NCBI GenBank assembly: GCA_039707655.1
Contig: CM077675.1
Location: forward strand, 416,825,162-416,889,161
Direction: 5' to 3'
Source: Elymus sibiricus
Taxonomy: Eukaryota; Streptophyta; Magnoliopsida; Poales; Poaceae
DNA length: 64,000 nt
Part shown: one piece after another, positions 35,593-45,699 of the stretch
How the letters are laid out: each line of letters begins with the position of its first letter
How positions within the stretch are numbered: the first letter of the stretch is position 1
Made by a program: the position numbers and the translations under genes
Notes under the pieces: model-generated
Told to the model about the DNA's origin: nothing
Seen by the model: only the letters and a program-made list of their open reading frames with translations
Database searches by the model: none

Positions 35593-36500
35593 TGCATGGA
35601 AAAGGCACGCTTGGACCAAAATCAATAATATGTAGGGACGGGCATTCTTGGGCGCAAGCACACTACACAGTTCTACAAAATTCTACCTTGGTGACCCCGT
35701 ATATCGAGAAACACATGGATATTATACGCTCCAAGAACCCGGAGAAGTCTGACCCCTGGATTAAACGTGCACACATTGAGGCTTTCGGCGGTTGGTTGCA
35801 AACACATCTCATGAATGACGACATTGTTGAAGATGAGTTGTACTTGTTGGCCAAGAGACCATCTTCGACTATATTGACTTTCCAAGGATACGAGATAAAC
35901 GGGAATACATTTTACACGATCGCCCAAGATAGAAAGAGCACCAACCAAAACAGCCGTGTCCGCTTTGACGATGCAGCAAACACCAATAGGGAAAAGGACA
36001 CATATTATGGTTACATAGAGGAGATATGGGAACTTGACTATGGAAGTGATTTGAAGGTCCCTTTGTTCTGGTGCAAATGGGTCAATCTGACTGGAGGAGG
36101 GGTAATGGTAGACCAGCAGTACGGAATGACAACAGTGGATCTCAACAATCTTGGGTACACAGAGGAACCATTCGTCCTAGCTAATGATGTGGCGCGGGTT
36201 TTCTATGTGAAGGACATGTCTACCAAACCAAGAAAAAGAAAAGATAAGAAAGCGGATACATCATACGATGAGCCAAAGCGCCACATAGTTCTTTTAGGGA
36301 AAAGAAACATCGTGGGAGTGGAGGACAAGACAGACATGTCAACAGATTATGAAAAGTTTGATGAAATTCCTCCCTTCACAGTGAAGACTGGCCCAAGCAT
36401 CCTGTTAAATGATGAAAATTGTCCATGGTTACGGCACAATAAGCAAGGGACACACAAGAAGAAAAAAATTTATACCCCAACATCCCACTCTGGGATGTGA
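35593..36500 (+). pseudogene. CACTA-2 TNP2 transposase, C-terminal segment
   Basis: The open frame continues from the LTR end as LHGKGTLGPKSIICRDGHSW, then YIEKHMDIIRSKNPEKSDPW and the DUF4216-like part (FWCKWVNLTGGGVMVDQQYG, EPFVLANDVARVFYVKDM). The tail is Lys-rich and basic, ending at a TGA at 36498-36500. There are no stops in this segment. Any start codon inside the LTR is accidental. Confidence 0.85.
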
Positions 36501-36539
36501 TTGGCTTCACCGTCATCACTTTTCTTCTCTAGCGAGTAG

Positions 36540-37856
36540 CCGAGATGGTCCAGTTTGTACACGAAGTGTATCATGTTTTTGTTGTATCCCTCTCAAATTT
36601 TTAACACATGCTATGTGGGTCAAATAATGATACCATGCCAAGTTTCAACCTTTTCAGAGTTCATTTGTAGTGTTTTTTAATTTCAGGGTCGTTTAGCTCA
36701 AAAAAATCATTAAATGCATGAAAAATAACAAATGAAGTTAGAAAGGGTTGAAATTTGAAGATGTGGCTTAGATTGGTGCATATTGAATGCACAACAAGTC
36801 TGGAGTTGAAATAAGTTAAGAAAAATGAAATGCCTTTGTAACAGATGAGTTTTCGTCCGAAACCCTCATACTTCGAAAGAGATCGTCCAGTTTGTACACG
36901 AAGTGCATCCAGTTTTGTCGTAACCCTCTCAACTTTTTAGCACATGCTATGTGGGTGAAATGATGATACCATGCCAAGTTTCAACCTTTTCAGAGTTCGT
37001 TTGTAGTGCTTTTTAATTTCAGGGTCATTTAGCTCAAAAAAATCATTAAATGAATGAAAAATAGCAACTGAAGTTAGATAGGGTTGAAATTTGAAAATGC
37101 GGCTTAGAATGGTGCATATTGAATGCACAAAAAGTCTGGAGTTGAAATAAGTTAAAAAAATGAAATGCCTTTGTAACAGATGAGTTTTCGTCCGAAACCC
37201 TCATACTTCGAAGGAGATCGTCCAGTTTGTACACGAAGTGCATCCAGTTTTTGCCGTAACCCTCTCAACTTTTTATCACATGCTATGTGGGTGAAATTAT
37301 CATACCATGCCAAGTTTCAACCTTTTCAGAGTTCATTTGTAGTGCTTTTTAATTTCAGGGTCATTTAGCTAAAAAAATCATTAAATGCATGAAAAATAGC
37401 AAATGAAGTTAGATAGGGTTGAAATTTGAAGATGTGGCTTAGAATGGTGCATATTGAATGCACAAAAAGTCTGGAGTTGAAATAAGTTAAGAAAAATGAA
37501 ATGCCTTTGTAACAAATGAGTTTTCGTCCGAAACCCTCATACTTCGAAGGAGATCGTCCAGTTTGTATACGAAGTGCATCCAGTTTTTGCCGTAACCCTC
37601 TCAACTTTTTAGCACATGCTATGTGGGTGAAATGATGATACCATGCCAAGTTTCAACCTTTTCAGATTTCATTTGTAGTGCTTTTTTAGTTTCAGGGTCA
37701 TTTAGCTCAAAAAAATCATTAAATGCATGAAAAATAGCAAATAAAGTTAGATAGGGTAGAAATTTGAAGATATGGCTTAGAATGGTGCATATTGAATGCA
37801 CAAAAGTCTGGAGTTCATTTGGGTGATTTTGATTAAAACAAATTAAGGTATACAAC
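36540..37856 (+). repeat. Four tandem copies of a ~336-bp unit 3' of TNP2
   Basis: The landmark GTCCAGTTTGTA falls at 36548, 36885, 37220 and 37555, giving periods of 337, 335 and 335 bp. Units are nearly identical and non-coding; short open frames repeat with the unit. Confidence 0.95.
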
Positions 37857-38212
37857 TGAAAGAGTTAAACAGAATCTGGTTTTTATTAAAACACCTATTT
37901 AAATTATCCTAAAAATTCCCAAATTTAACATAATGATAAAAAATACTAATATTAAACAACAGGAAAAACAATCACTCAAAAATCTATTTTTAAACTAAAG
38001 TTATTCACAAACTAGTGATTCACACAAATTTCAAAAGATTTCAAATTTAAATTATTTAAATTTGAAAACTACTGGCACTAACAGAAAGTTGGTAATTGTT
38101 TTGACCTAAAGCAAAAAAGATTCATTCAAAAACTATAAATATTCTAAAAGTTATCCCAAATCTAAAAACAAAAATTACAAAAACAAAACAAAACAAAAAA
38201 GAGAAAAACCCC
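37857..38212. other. AT-rich spacer, nothing recognised
   Basis: About 350 bp rich in A with no gene, RNA or named repeat. It separates the 336-bp array from a hairpin cluster. Confidence 0.5.
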
Positions 38213-38213
38213 C

Positions 38214-38372
38214 CTTTAGTCCCGGTTGGTATCACCAACCGGGACTAAAGGTCCCCTTCCCGCGCGGGAATTTGGGCCGCCGAAAAGGAGGCCATTAGTC
38301 CCGGTTGGTGATACCAACCGGGACTAAAGGGGGTCTTTAGTCCCGGTTGGATCCACCAACCGGGACTAAAGG
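38214..38372. repeat. Internal cluster of three TAGTCCCGGTTGG hairpins in CACTA-2
   Basis: Three near-perfect hairpins of the type TTTAGTCCCGGTTGG-loop-CCAACCGGGACTAAA lie at about 38214-38250, 38294-38330 and 38337-38372. They are the same motif as the terminal repeats at 23213-23500 and 40880-41091, but are about 2.7 kb inside the element. A TATA-like CTCTATATTAGTAGGG follows at about 38374. Confidence 0.88.
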
Positions 38373-38463
38373 TCCCTCTATATTAGTAGGGACTTAGCCG
38401 TTTCTTCCCCATTCTTCCCCCCGCCCGATGCCGACGCCCTTGCCCACGCCGCCAGGCTGTCGC

Positions 38464-38640
38464 GCGACTCCGACGAAATCGCCGCCCCCCTGCTGCTCCT
38501 AACCGCCGATGACTCCGATGAAATCGCCGCCCCCTGCTACTCCTAACCGCCGGCGAAATCGCCGCCCCCTGCTGCTCCTAACCGCCGGCGACTCCGACGA
38601 AATCGCCGCCCCCCTGATGCTCCTAACCACCGACGAGCCC
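38464..38640 (+). repeat. GC-rich tandem repeat (CGAAATCGCCGCCCCC units)
   Basis: Units of about 50-60 bp containing GAAATCGCCGCCCC and CTGCTCCTAACCGCC repeat about four times. It could belong to a repetitive N-terminal exon of the downstream protease gene or to its leader; no frame is convincing. Confidence 0.7.
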
Positions 38641-38865
38641 CACGGTGAGCCCTCCGCCTCGTTCCTCCCGCTCCTACCCGTCAACGAGCCCCAGCAGGGC
38701 CATGGCGTCGCCGCCCCCCTGCTGCGCTCGCCCGACCCTCGCCCAGCTCTCGCCATGGCCGCGGAACTCTGCCCGAGCGCGGCTGCGCCATGGCCGCTGG
38801 CCTGCCCGAGCACGACGGTGCCATGGCCCTCGCCGTGGCCTCCTCTACCCAATTTTTCTTATGTT

Positions 38866-39066
38866 TTTTATATTCCTATGAATATGAAATCTATGAATTA
38901 ACATATAGGTTTTTTTTATATTCCTATGAATATGAAATCTATTAATCTATGAATTAACATATAGTTTTTTTATATTCCTATGAATATGAAATCTATTAAT
39001 CTATGAATATGAATTAACATAGAGGTTTTTTATATTCCTATGAATATGAAATCTATTAATCTATAT
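38866..39066 (+). repeat. ~57-bp AT-rich tandem repeat
   Basis: TTTTTATATTCCTATGAATATGAAATCTAT recurs about four times with TTAATCTATGAATTAACATATAG between copies. It probably lies in an intron of the protease gene. Confidence 0.85.
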
Positions 39067-39107
39067 AGGTTTTATTAGCAAGTCCTATCATAAACAAAAA
39101 AAAATAG

Positions 39108-39854
39108 AAGTCGAGCGGTAGTAGTAAATGCGGGAAAACTGTTCCCCAGCTCGGAGAACAGGCAGTGCAATCGATCATCCCGCTCAAGGTGAGTACCGAT
39201 AAGGTGGTAATAACCGACGCTGATAGAGAGAATGCTAGACAGCTCGGTATCACTCTTGAACAATTCCTAGAGATCGAGGAATTCCCACCGATGGATCCGA
39301 AGGAACTACAATGGGCATATGTCCCCGGGAACCCTCTTGTGAGTCCTGAAGATGAGAAGCTTCTATCAACGCAAATGTACAGCTTGCATCAGTGGTACAT
39401 GAGAGAAGTAAAGAGCGGGCGACAGAGCCTCATGGTGAAAGTCAAGCGAGAGCATTACATCCATGAAAATGATTTGTGGATTGAAAATGAAGAATTATTC
39501 CAGTTATTCAATCAAAAAGCACTCGACAAATCTATCGTCAGTTGCTATTGTCTGTAAGAGATTTCTTTCTGTAATTTGATTAAGTCTCTAGCTCAACTCG
39601 TTCATTGCCTGTAATTATCCTCACTATATTCTTTTCTGTGGTATTGTGCAGAATGAAGATTTTTGAATTGGAAAGAGATGGAGTCTATGGCATTGGGTTC
39701 ATTGACCCAAATACCGTTAATGAAAAGGTGTTAACTACTTACTCAAAATACACGGAGAAAATGTTGCTAAGGTTTTTTAAGGCCCTAAATACCAAACCAG
39801 AAATACTTTTACCTTACAACTTCAAGTGAGTGTTACTTTTACCTTACTTTTACC

Positions 39855-39902
<48 letters not shown>

Positions 39903-40650
39903 TCGATGTTAAGTGTAGTTGATGAGTTATGCATGCCCGCTTATACAAATCGTGTCCCCAGCTACCACTGGATCCTGCTAATCATTAGAATTGACGATGG
40001 AACTGTTGAAGTACTAGACTCACTAAGTAAAGACCCTGAAGAATACAAAAGCCTGCATTCGATGCTCGACAGGTAATTTCAATCATTTATGCACTATGTC
40101 GGCCTCTTTAGTTTGTTTCCTGATATCAAGTAATTAATTAGTAACTCCTTTATTAATTTTCTTTGCCGGGCAGGGTTTGGAAAAAGTTTACCAAAGATGT
40201 TAGAGGTGAATGGAAAGAGGAGCTGAAATGGCGAAGGTCCATGGTATTTAAGTAGTACTAGCTACGTCCGCGCATCTCTTTAAGTATAGTTTCAATACCA
40301 TTATCATGCTTTATTATTATCTGATTCAATTATATTCTCGTAAAGTGCATGAGGCAGGAACAAGGGACTAGTTTATGTGCATATTACGTTTGCGAGAACA
40401 TTCGCATTATGACCGAAAAGATCAGAACTACAAGAGATCTTTGGGTACGTAAACACCATTCACATTTTTTTATCATGATGTAATATATATACAGACAACT
40501 AACATGTTCATATTGATCTCTTCTTTAAAGATGCACGAGATGCGGGATAAGCTCCTACCAAAGGACCGCATACGAGCAATTCAAGAGGAAATTGCGGGTT
40601 TTTTGCTTGAGCAGGTCATATCTCCCGACGGAGAATACTATTACACCTAA
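39108..40650 (+). CDS. CACTA-2 Ulp1-like (C48) cysteine protease, 3' exons
   Basis: Six exons join without a frame break: 39108-39553, 39652-39825, 39962-40072, 40174-40243, 40346-40444 and 40531-40650, all with GT-AG introns, 339 codons from the first open codon. The C-terminal half is an Ulp1 protease domain. The catalytic His is in YHWILLIIR, the Asp in VEVLDSL, and the Gln and Cys in RQEQGTSLCAYYVCENI. All key residues are kept. Ulp1 enzymes cleave SUMO-type conjugates; such genes are known passengers of plant CACTA and Mutator elements, and their role in transposition is unknown. The N-terminal exons were not found, so the start is open. The contrast with the dead TNP2 next to it is striking. 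Confidence 0.83.
39858..39901. repeat. (TA)n microsatellite in a protease intron
   Basis: About 22 TA units inside the intron 39826-39961. Confidence 0.95.
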
Positions 40651-40879
40651 TGCCTGCATGTAATGATTTGCAAATTGTAGGAGAAATTGTATATACCAAA
40701 TTGTACATATGTGTATGCATGGTCGTACGAAAAGTTCTATGTATATGATTGGTTCTACGAGATATTCTATTATATATGCATAACGTGTACAGTATGTAGC
40801 AGCGTAAAATATGTTTGAAATGAAAAAGAATTAAATCGAATACACAAAATGAAAAAGTAAAAATAAACAATAAAACCTA

Positions 40880-41091
40880 AATCTTTAGTCCCAGTTGGTG
40901 TTACCAGCCGGGACTAAAGGTCCCCATCCCCTGGCGCCCGCTGCCGACCACGTGGCAGGGGTTTAGTCCCGGTTCGTAGCCAACCGGGACTAAAGGCTTG
41001 GACCCTTTAGTCCCTATACATTAGTCCCGGTTGGGGAACCGGGACTAAAGGCCCTTCCCAACCGGGACTAATGTCCTGTTTTCTACTAGTG
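40880..41091. repeat. CACTA-2 right subterminal and terminal repeats
   Basis: Inverted pairs of TAGTCCCGGTTGG / CCAACCGGGACTA with variants, ending in CCTGTTTTCTACTAGTG, the exact inverse of the left terminal repeat. Confidence 0.9.
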
Positions 41092-41168
41092 TTGTTAGCA
41101 TCACCCTTCTTCTTCCTCCTCCTCCTCTCTCTCTTTGCTATTTCCTCGAACACCTTATGTGCACCCGC

Positions 41169-41871
41169 GAGCAACCTCCGCCGTCCTCCACTGTCGGCGC
41201 TCACCTCTCCCCATGCCTCGATCATGTCTGGATCGGGAGAGCCCGAGCTGCCCAACCACTCTGGCGACCACCTCTCCCCCTCGCGTCACTCCGGCAAGGT
41301 CACCTTTGCCGGCGACAACCGCCATAGGCACGCACGAACCAACCTAGCTAGTACTCGCCTTGGTTCGAGCTCCCACATGAGCTCCTGGGGCTCTTCGTCG
41401 CCCGCCTCCGGCTCCTCCATGTAGATGCAGCCGGCCCGCACGGCCACGGTGCCGGATGCCGCCGAACTCGTGCGCCTCGTCGAGGAGCTGGAGGAGGCTT
41501 TGCCTTGGTCCGAGCTCCCACATGAGCTCCTGGGGCTCTTCGTCGCCCGCCTCCCGTACTCCGTGCAAGTGCAGCCGGCGCGCGCGGCCACGGTGTCGGA
41601 CGCCGCCAAGCTCGCGCACCTCATCGAGGAGCTGCAGGAGCGTGAGTCCCGCCTGCGCACCGAGTTGCTCGAGCACAAGATCCTCAAGGAGGCCGTCGTC
41701 GAGGAGCTGCGTCGAGTGGTGGCGCCGACGGCCTCGGAGGAAATTCCGTCAGCTTCGGCGCCCGCTTCCACAGTTCCAGCCGCCGTGGTTGCGCCGCCGT
41801 TCCAGTCCCCAACCAACGCCAGGGAGGTGCTGCGTCGGGGTGTCGCCATGGAGGAGTTCGGAGCTCAAGCC
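41169..41871 (+). pseudogene. Gene fragment captured by the Mutator-like element
   Basis: The interior is GC-rich, unlike its surroundings. It has an open plus-strand frame from ATG at 41425 with a coiled-coil-like segment (AAKLAHLIEELQERESRLRT, ELLEHKILKEAVVEEL) that resembles the coiled-coil region of CHUP1/IPGA1-like plant proteins; that assignment is from memory and tentative. A block of about 150 bp is tandemly duplicated: GAGCTCCCACATGAGCTCCT begins at about 41367 and again at about 41513, each followed by GCAGCCGGC...GCGGCCACGGTG. Left of 41425 the frame is broken. A long antisense open frame (41286-41849) is the GC-rich shadow. Confidence 0.6.
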
Positions 41872-42218
41872 CGGGTGCACAGGAGGTGTTCAAGGAAATG
41901 CCAAAGAGAGAGAGGAGGAGGAGGAGGAAGAAGATTGTTGCTGACAGGTGGGCCCCACTCGTAATAACAGTCAACGTAACGGTCAAAATAAACGGAGTTG
42001 ACTTTGCCGCCACATCAGCTCTGACGGGTGGGTCCCGCATGTCATAGACATGTTTAAATCGTCTAAACTGGTCATTTATCAAAAGTGGTAGTTTTTAGTC
42101 ACAAAATTAGAAATTTTTGGTAGTTATCAGTCACTTTTTTGAATGTGGTAGTTCAGTGGGACGGCAACCCCTAATGTGATAGTTTTTCGTCAAATACTCT
42201 ATGCAATGGGGTAGGATG

Positions 42219-42521
42219 TTTTTTTTTAACACAGTACAAACGCAAGCCCTCATATACACGTGCGTACACTCACCCCTATGAACGCACACACGCAAACCCT
42301 ACCCCTATGAGCACCTCCGAGAGACTGAGCCGGCATATCATCTTGAGATTTACGAAGTCACCGTAGGCGTCTCGTCGTCGACGGGAACGTCTCCACCCAC
42401 TGAATGCGCATCGCTGGAAATCCTGAAATAAATCCAGGAATAATGCAAGCACCAAGACTTGAACCCTGGTGGGCTGGGGATACCACTGTCCCTCTAACCA
42501 TCCAACCACAGGTTGGTTTGC
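42219..42521 (-). mobile_element. Au SINE
   Basis: On the minus strand it has the tRNA-like head with an A-box-like GGTTAGAGGGACAGTGG and a B-box GGGTTCAAGTC, then the Au body with CGTCGACGACGAGACGCC. It ends in an A-run (T-run at 42219-42227 on plus). A 15-bp target duplication with one mismatch flanks it: CAATGGGGTAGGATG (42204-42218) and CAATGGGATAGGATG (42522-42536). The duplication overlaps that of the Mutator-like element. Confidence 0.9.
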
Positions 42522-42536
42522 CAATGGGATAGGATG

Positions 42537-42609
42537 TGCGTGTGTTCATATATATGGATGAGTGTATGTACGTATTTATGACCGTCTGTGTCTGTGTTTA
42601 TAAAAAAAA
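42537..42609 (+). mobile_element. 3' end of an older Au-like SINE, split by the Mutator-like element
   Basis: GTGTGTTCATATATATGGATGAGTG...GTGTTTATAAAAAAA resembles the 3' end of Au in the opposite orientation to the intact copy. The sequence CTGCAGGTTGATTAGGATAT occurs at 22931-22950 and again, with one change, at 42610-42629 directly after the A-run. This 20-bp pair fits a target duplication for this older element, whose few 5' bases are now left of the Mutator-like element. Confidence 0.65.
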
Positions 42610-42629
42610 CTGCAGGTTGATTAGGACAT

Positions 42630-43365
42630 ACAAAGGCAGTATGTCCCCCATCGATCAAGACGTGCGTAGGCCATGTCGTAAGCTCACGAGTAGAACAACG
42701 TGGATATGAACTCAATGATCCTTCAACCTTTTTTTCTTCGACAAAGAAAGCTTTTATTGACCCTTGTGTGTCTTATTCTTTAATCAAATGTATAAAAAAG
42801 GTTTGTTTTGTGGGGCTGATCTCTGATGGATTAATATGTTCGTCTTGTCAATGACGACACACGGACATGATACAAAATATCGCCTATGGTCAGGAAAATA
42901 AATATTTTTCGAAAACGGGCACGTACCTGTCGAATGCCCTTCTTTTTCTTATTTTCGTTCTAAAAATTTGGCTACATTTTCTTCAGTATGATGTATATGC
43001 TTGTCTCATTGACGTTGCTGCAAACATTGGATATGGTAGGTAGCAACGATGAATTGTCATTCCATGGCAGCATGACGTGCCTCAAGGTACGTCAGGGGTG
43101 GAGCTGCTTCCAAAAGATGGAACTTGACTTGTTAAAAGGAGGTCATGTTTTTCTCCGTGTGACTTATGTTTCGGAAGTCAGTCAACGTTGTATATATTAC
43201 TTCATATACGAGGTGGCTGTTCCTATGGTTAGCTAGATTGCTTCCATACGAGAGATATGAGATCTAGCAGTGAGAAGATATATGTTGTTCTACCTAGTCA
43301 ATGAGCCTTCTTTTCTTTCTTTACTTTTTCTTATTTGCCCATGTTTTCTTCTGTATTAGGTATGA
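42630..43365. other. Intergenic, upstream of the receptor kinase
   Basis: No gene-like frame or named repeat seen. This is the presumed promoter region of the kinase gene at 43636. Confidence 0.5.
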
Positions 43366-43534
<169 letters not shown>

Positions 43535-43635
43535 AGCAATGAATAGACGCTTGGACTATATATTTGGTATGTTTGTTCTTTGGTGCTTGCTTCATCAAAC
43601 AACTTGCAGCTGAGAGGAAGGTGATTTGCTTCACT

Positions 43636-45606
43636 ATGCTGCCACGCTTCCTTGTGTTCTTTCTCCTCTTCATCATCCATGTGTTCATGTCCTATGCCTT
43701 TGGTGAAGATGGCTTCAGCTACAGCGATGGCATCCCTTTGGGCGTGCTCCGGCTTGATGGTGTGGCTTCTATCACGGGCGGAGCACTTGAGCTAACCAAC
43801 AACGATCCCCAGAGGAATGGACGTGCTTTCTCTAGGCGCTCGTTTGGCTATATTACCTCCTTCTCGACAACTTTTGTGTTTCTTATCATCCCCCCAGATA
43901 GCAATGACAGCGTGAGTGCACATGGGCTTGCCTTCGCACTTTCATCCACGGTGGACTTTCTGTTCGATGCCCACCCGGGTCCGTACTTGGGCCTGACCAA
44001 CATGAAGAGCAGTGGTAATGGGACAAATCAACTCTTTGCTATTGAGCTTGATACCATCAAGAACCCCCAATTTGCTGATATTGATGACAACCACGTTGGG
44101 ATTGATGTAAACAACATGGTGTCTATCAATTCCCACACGGCAGGTTACTACGCGTCAAATGGTATGTTCTCTCCCTTGAAGCTTGCTAGTGGTCAACCAA
44201 TGCAAGTATGGGCGGACTATGATGGCACCTCACACAACCTTAATGTCAGTTTAGCACCTTACTTAGAGCATAAGCCTCAACGTCCACTACTATCAAGCAC
44301 TGTCAATCTTACATCTGTGTTGGCAAACAACTCGTTCTATGTTGGATTTTCATCTTCAACCGGTCTCCTTAAGTCTAGGCACTACATTATTGGTTGGAGT
44401 TTCAATACAACTGGGAAGGCTCAACCACTGAACTACACATCTTTGTCTAAAGTTATAGAAGATGTAAGACCGAAACCACGGAATCGCTCGCATATCACTA
44501 GGGCCATTCTTGTACCGGTTGTCACTATATCAATAGTGATTGTGCTTGTTATTTGCATTGTTCTTTATGCTCTTAGAAAAAAGGCAAGTAATAATTTTGA
44601 GTGGGAGATTGAGGCTGGTCCACCATCTTTTACATATAAAGAGCTAGTCAGTGCAACAAAAGGATTCTGTGACACGATGCTACTAGGGGAGGGGGGATTT
44701 GGAAAGGTGTACAAAGGGATGCTACAAACCTCAAAGCAAAATGTTGCGATAAAGCGGGTTTCACCAGAGTCAAAGCAGGGGATGAAGGAGTTCATATCCG
44801 AGATTATGATACTTGGTCACCTTCGCCATCGCAACCTTGTACAGTTGCTCGGTTATTCTCATCACCGAAATGAGCTACTTCTAGTTTATGATTACATGCC
44901 AAATGGTAGTCTTGATAAATTTTTGCATGGTCAAGATAGGCAAGACCTAGATTGGGTTTATAGATTTAATATTATCAAGGGCATTGCATCTGGTCTCTTC
45001 TACCTCCATGAGGATTGGGAGAAAGTTGTCATCCATCGAGACATCAAGACTAGCAACGTGCTACTCGACAGTGAAATGAATGCAAGACTTGGCGATTTCG
45101 GCCTTGCAAGGCTGCACAACCATGAAAATGGAACAGGAGCTCACATCACAAATATGGCCGGCACCCGAGGGTACATTGCTCCCGAGCTAGCTACGATTGG
45201 GAGGGCAACCAAGGCAACTGATGTGTTCGCATTTGGTGTGTTCATGTTGGAGGTTGTTTGCGGGAAGCATCCGATAGGAATGAGCTATTCTGGTGTGCCA
45301 ATGTTACTGAAAGATTCTGTGCGCCATGCATGGGAACACAATTCCATCCTTGCGACGGTAGACCCAAGACTAGAAGATTATATAACAGATGAGGTGGAAT
45401 TAGTACTAAAGCTTGGACTGCTATGCTCGCACCCAATATCCAGTGCTAGGCCAAGCATGCGCCTAATTATGCAGTACCTTGGAAAGGATGCATTGCTCCT
45501 AGATTTTCAACCAAGCTTGTTTGATAGAAATGAAGGTTTTGATCAATATATCATGTCATCCAACTCCGTTGTCACGACCATGACTTATCTTTCGGGAGGA
45601 AGATGA
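43636..45606 (+). CDS. L-type lectin-domain receptor-like kinase
   Basis: A single-exon 656-codon frame, as usual for this family. A signal peptide (residues 1-22, MLPRFLVFFLLFIIHVF...) precedes a legume-lectin ectodomain to about residue 265 (GRAFSRRSFGYITSFST, LFAIELDTIKN, DDNHVGIDVN, HYIIGWSF). A membrane segment lies at about 290-313. The kinase domain has GEGGFGKV (about 351), Lys in VAIK (about 373), HRDIKTSNVLLD (about 467), DFGLA (about 487) and APE, all intact, so it should be an active Ser/Thr kinase. Such proteins sit in the plasma membrane and act in pathogen or salt sensing and wall adhesion; the ligand here is unknown. I chose the ATG at 43636 because upstream in-frame codons contain no ATG and would precede the signal peptide. 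Closest subgroup (LecRK-IV/SIT-like) is a guess. Confidence 0.93.
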   Translation: MLPRFLVFFLLFIIHVFMSYAFGEDGFSYSDGIPLGVLRLDGVASITGGALELTNNDPQRNGRAFSRRSFGYITSFSTTFVFLIIPPDSNDSVSAHGLAFALSSTVDFLFDAHPGPYLGLTNMKSSGNGTNQLFAIELDTIKNPQFADIDDNHVGIDVNNMVSINSHTAGYYASNGMFSPLKLASGQPMQVWADYDGTSHNLNVSLAPYLEHKPQRPLLSSTVNLTSVLANNSFYVGFSSSTGLLKSRHYIIGWSFNTTGKAQPLNYTSLSKVIEDVRPKPRNRSHITRAILVPVVTISIVIVLVICIVLYALRKKASNNFEWEIEAGPPSFTYKELVSATKGFCDTMLLGEGGFGKVYKGMLQTSKQNVAIKRVSPESKQGMKEFISEIMILGHLRHRNLVQLLGYSHHRNELLLVYDYMPNGSLDKFLHGQDRQDLDWVYRFNIIKGIASGLFYLHEDWEKVVIHRDIKTSNVLLDSEMNARLGDFGLARLHNHENGTGAHITNMAGTRGYIAPELATIGRATKATDVFAFGVFMLEVVCGKHPIGMSYSGVPMLLKDSVRHAWEHNSILATVDPRLEDYITDEVELVLKLGLLCSHPISSARPSMRLIMQYLGKDALLLDFQPSLFDRNEGFDQYIMSSNSVVTTMTYLSGGR

Positions 45607-45699
45607 TGAATATTTTTTGGTGAAACCGAAAGATGTCATATATGGTAACGGTGTAGTATGTTTACCTTTAGAATAATCTTGATACCTATCAAGTTAGTG

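Larger units (their letters stand above)
23213..41091 (+). mobile_element. CACTA-2: En/Spm-type element nested in the Mutator-like TIR
   Basis: Both ends carry the 17-bp terminal repeat CACTAGTAGAAAACAGG (23213-23229 and inverted to 41091). The 3-bp flanks are CTG (23210-23212) and TTG (41092-41094), a target duplication with one transition. It encodes in order a small membrane-type protein, TNP2 and an Ulp1-like protease, all plus strand. Two LTR insertions inside TNP2 (26237-27619 and 28358-35587, each with a 5-bp duplication) account for 8.6 kb, so the original element was about 9.3 kb. Confidence 0.92.
22958..42199. mobile_element. Mutator-like element (Pack-MULE) split by CACTA-2
   Basis: The left end GAGTATTTGACAAAAAACTA and the right end are long inverted repeats of about 328 bp (left arm 22958-23212 plus 41095-41168; right arm 41872-42199). 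A 10-bp target duplication TATGCAATGG flanks it (22948-22957 and 42200-42209). Long TIRs with 9-10 bp duplications define Mutator-like elements. Without the CACTA insertion it is about 1.36 kb. It has no transposase and carries about 0.7 kb of GC-rich gene-like sequence (41169-41871), so it is a Pack-MULE. Small differences between the arms suggest some age. Confidence 0.88.

Noticed and set aside
36500..38212. Possible CRISPR-like array from regular repeats
   Set aside because: Units are ~336 bp head-to-tail without spacers, in a plant transposon; CRISPR arrays do not occur in plant nuclear DNA.
41286..41849. 187-codon minus-strand frame in the captured fragment
   Set aside because: It is the antisense shadow of GC-rich coding-like sequence; the plus-strand frame has the coiled-coil pattern and better composition.
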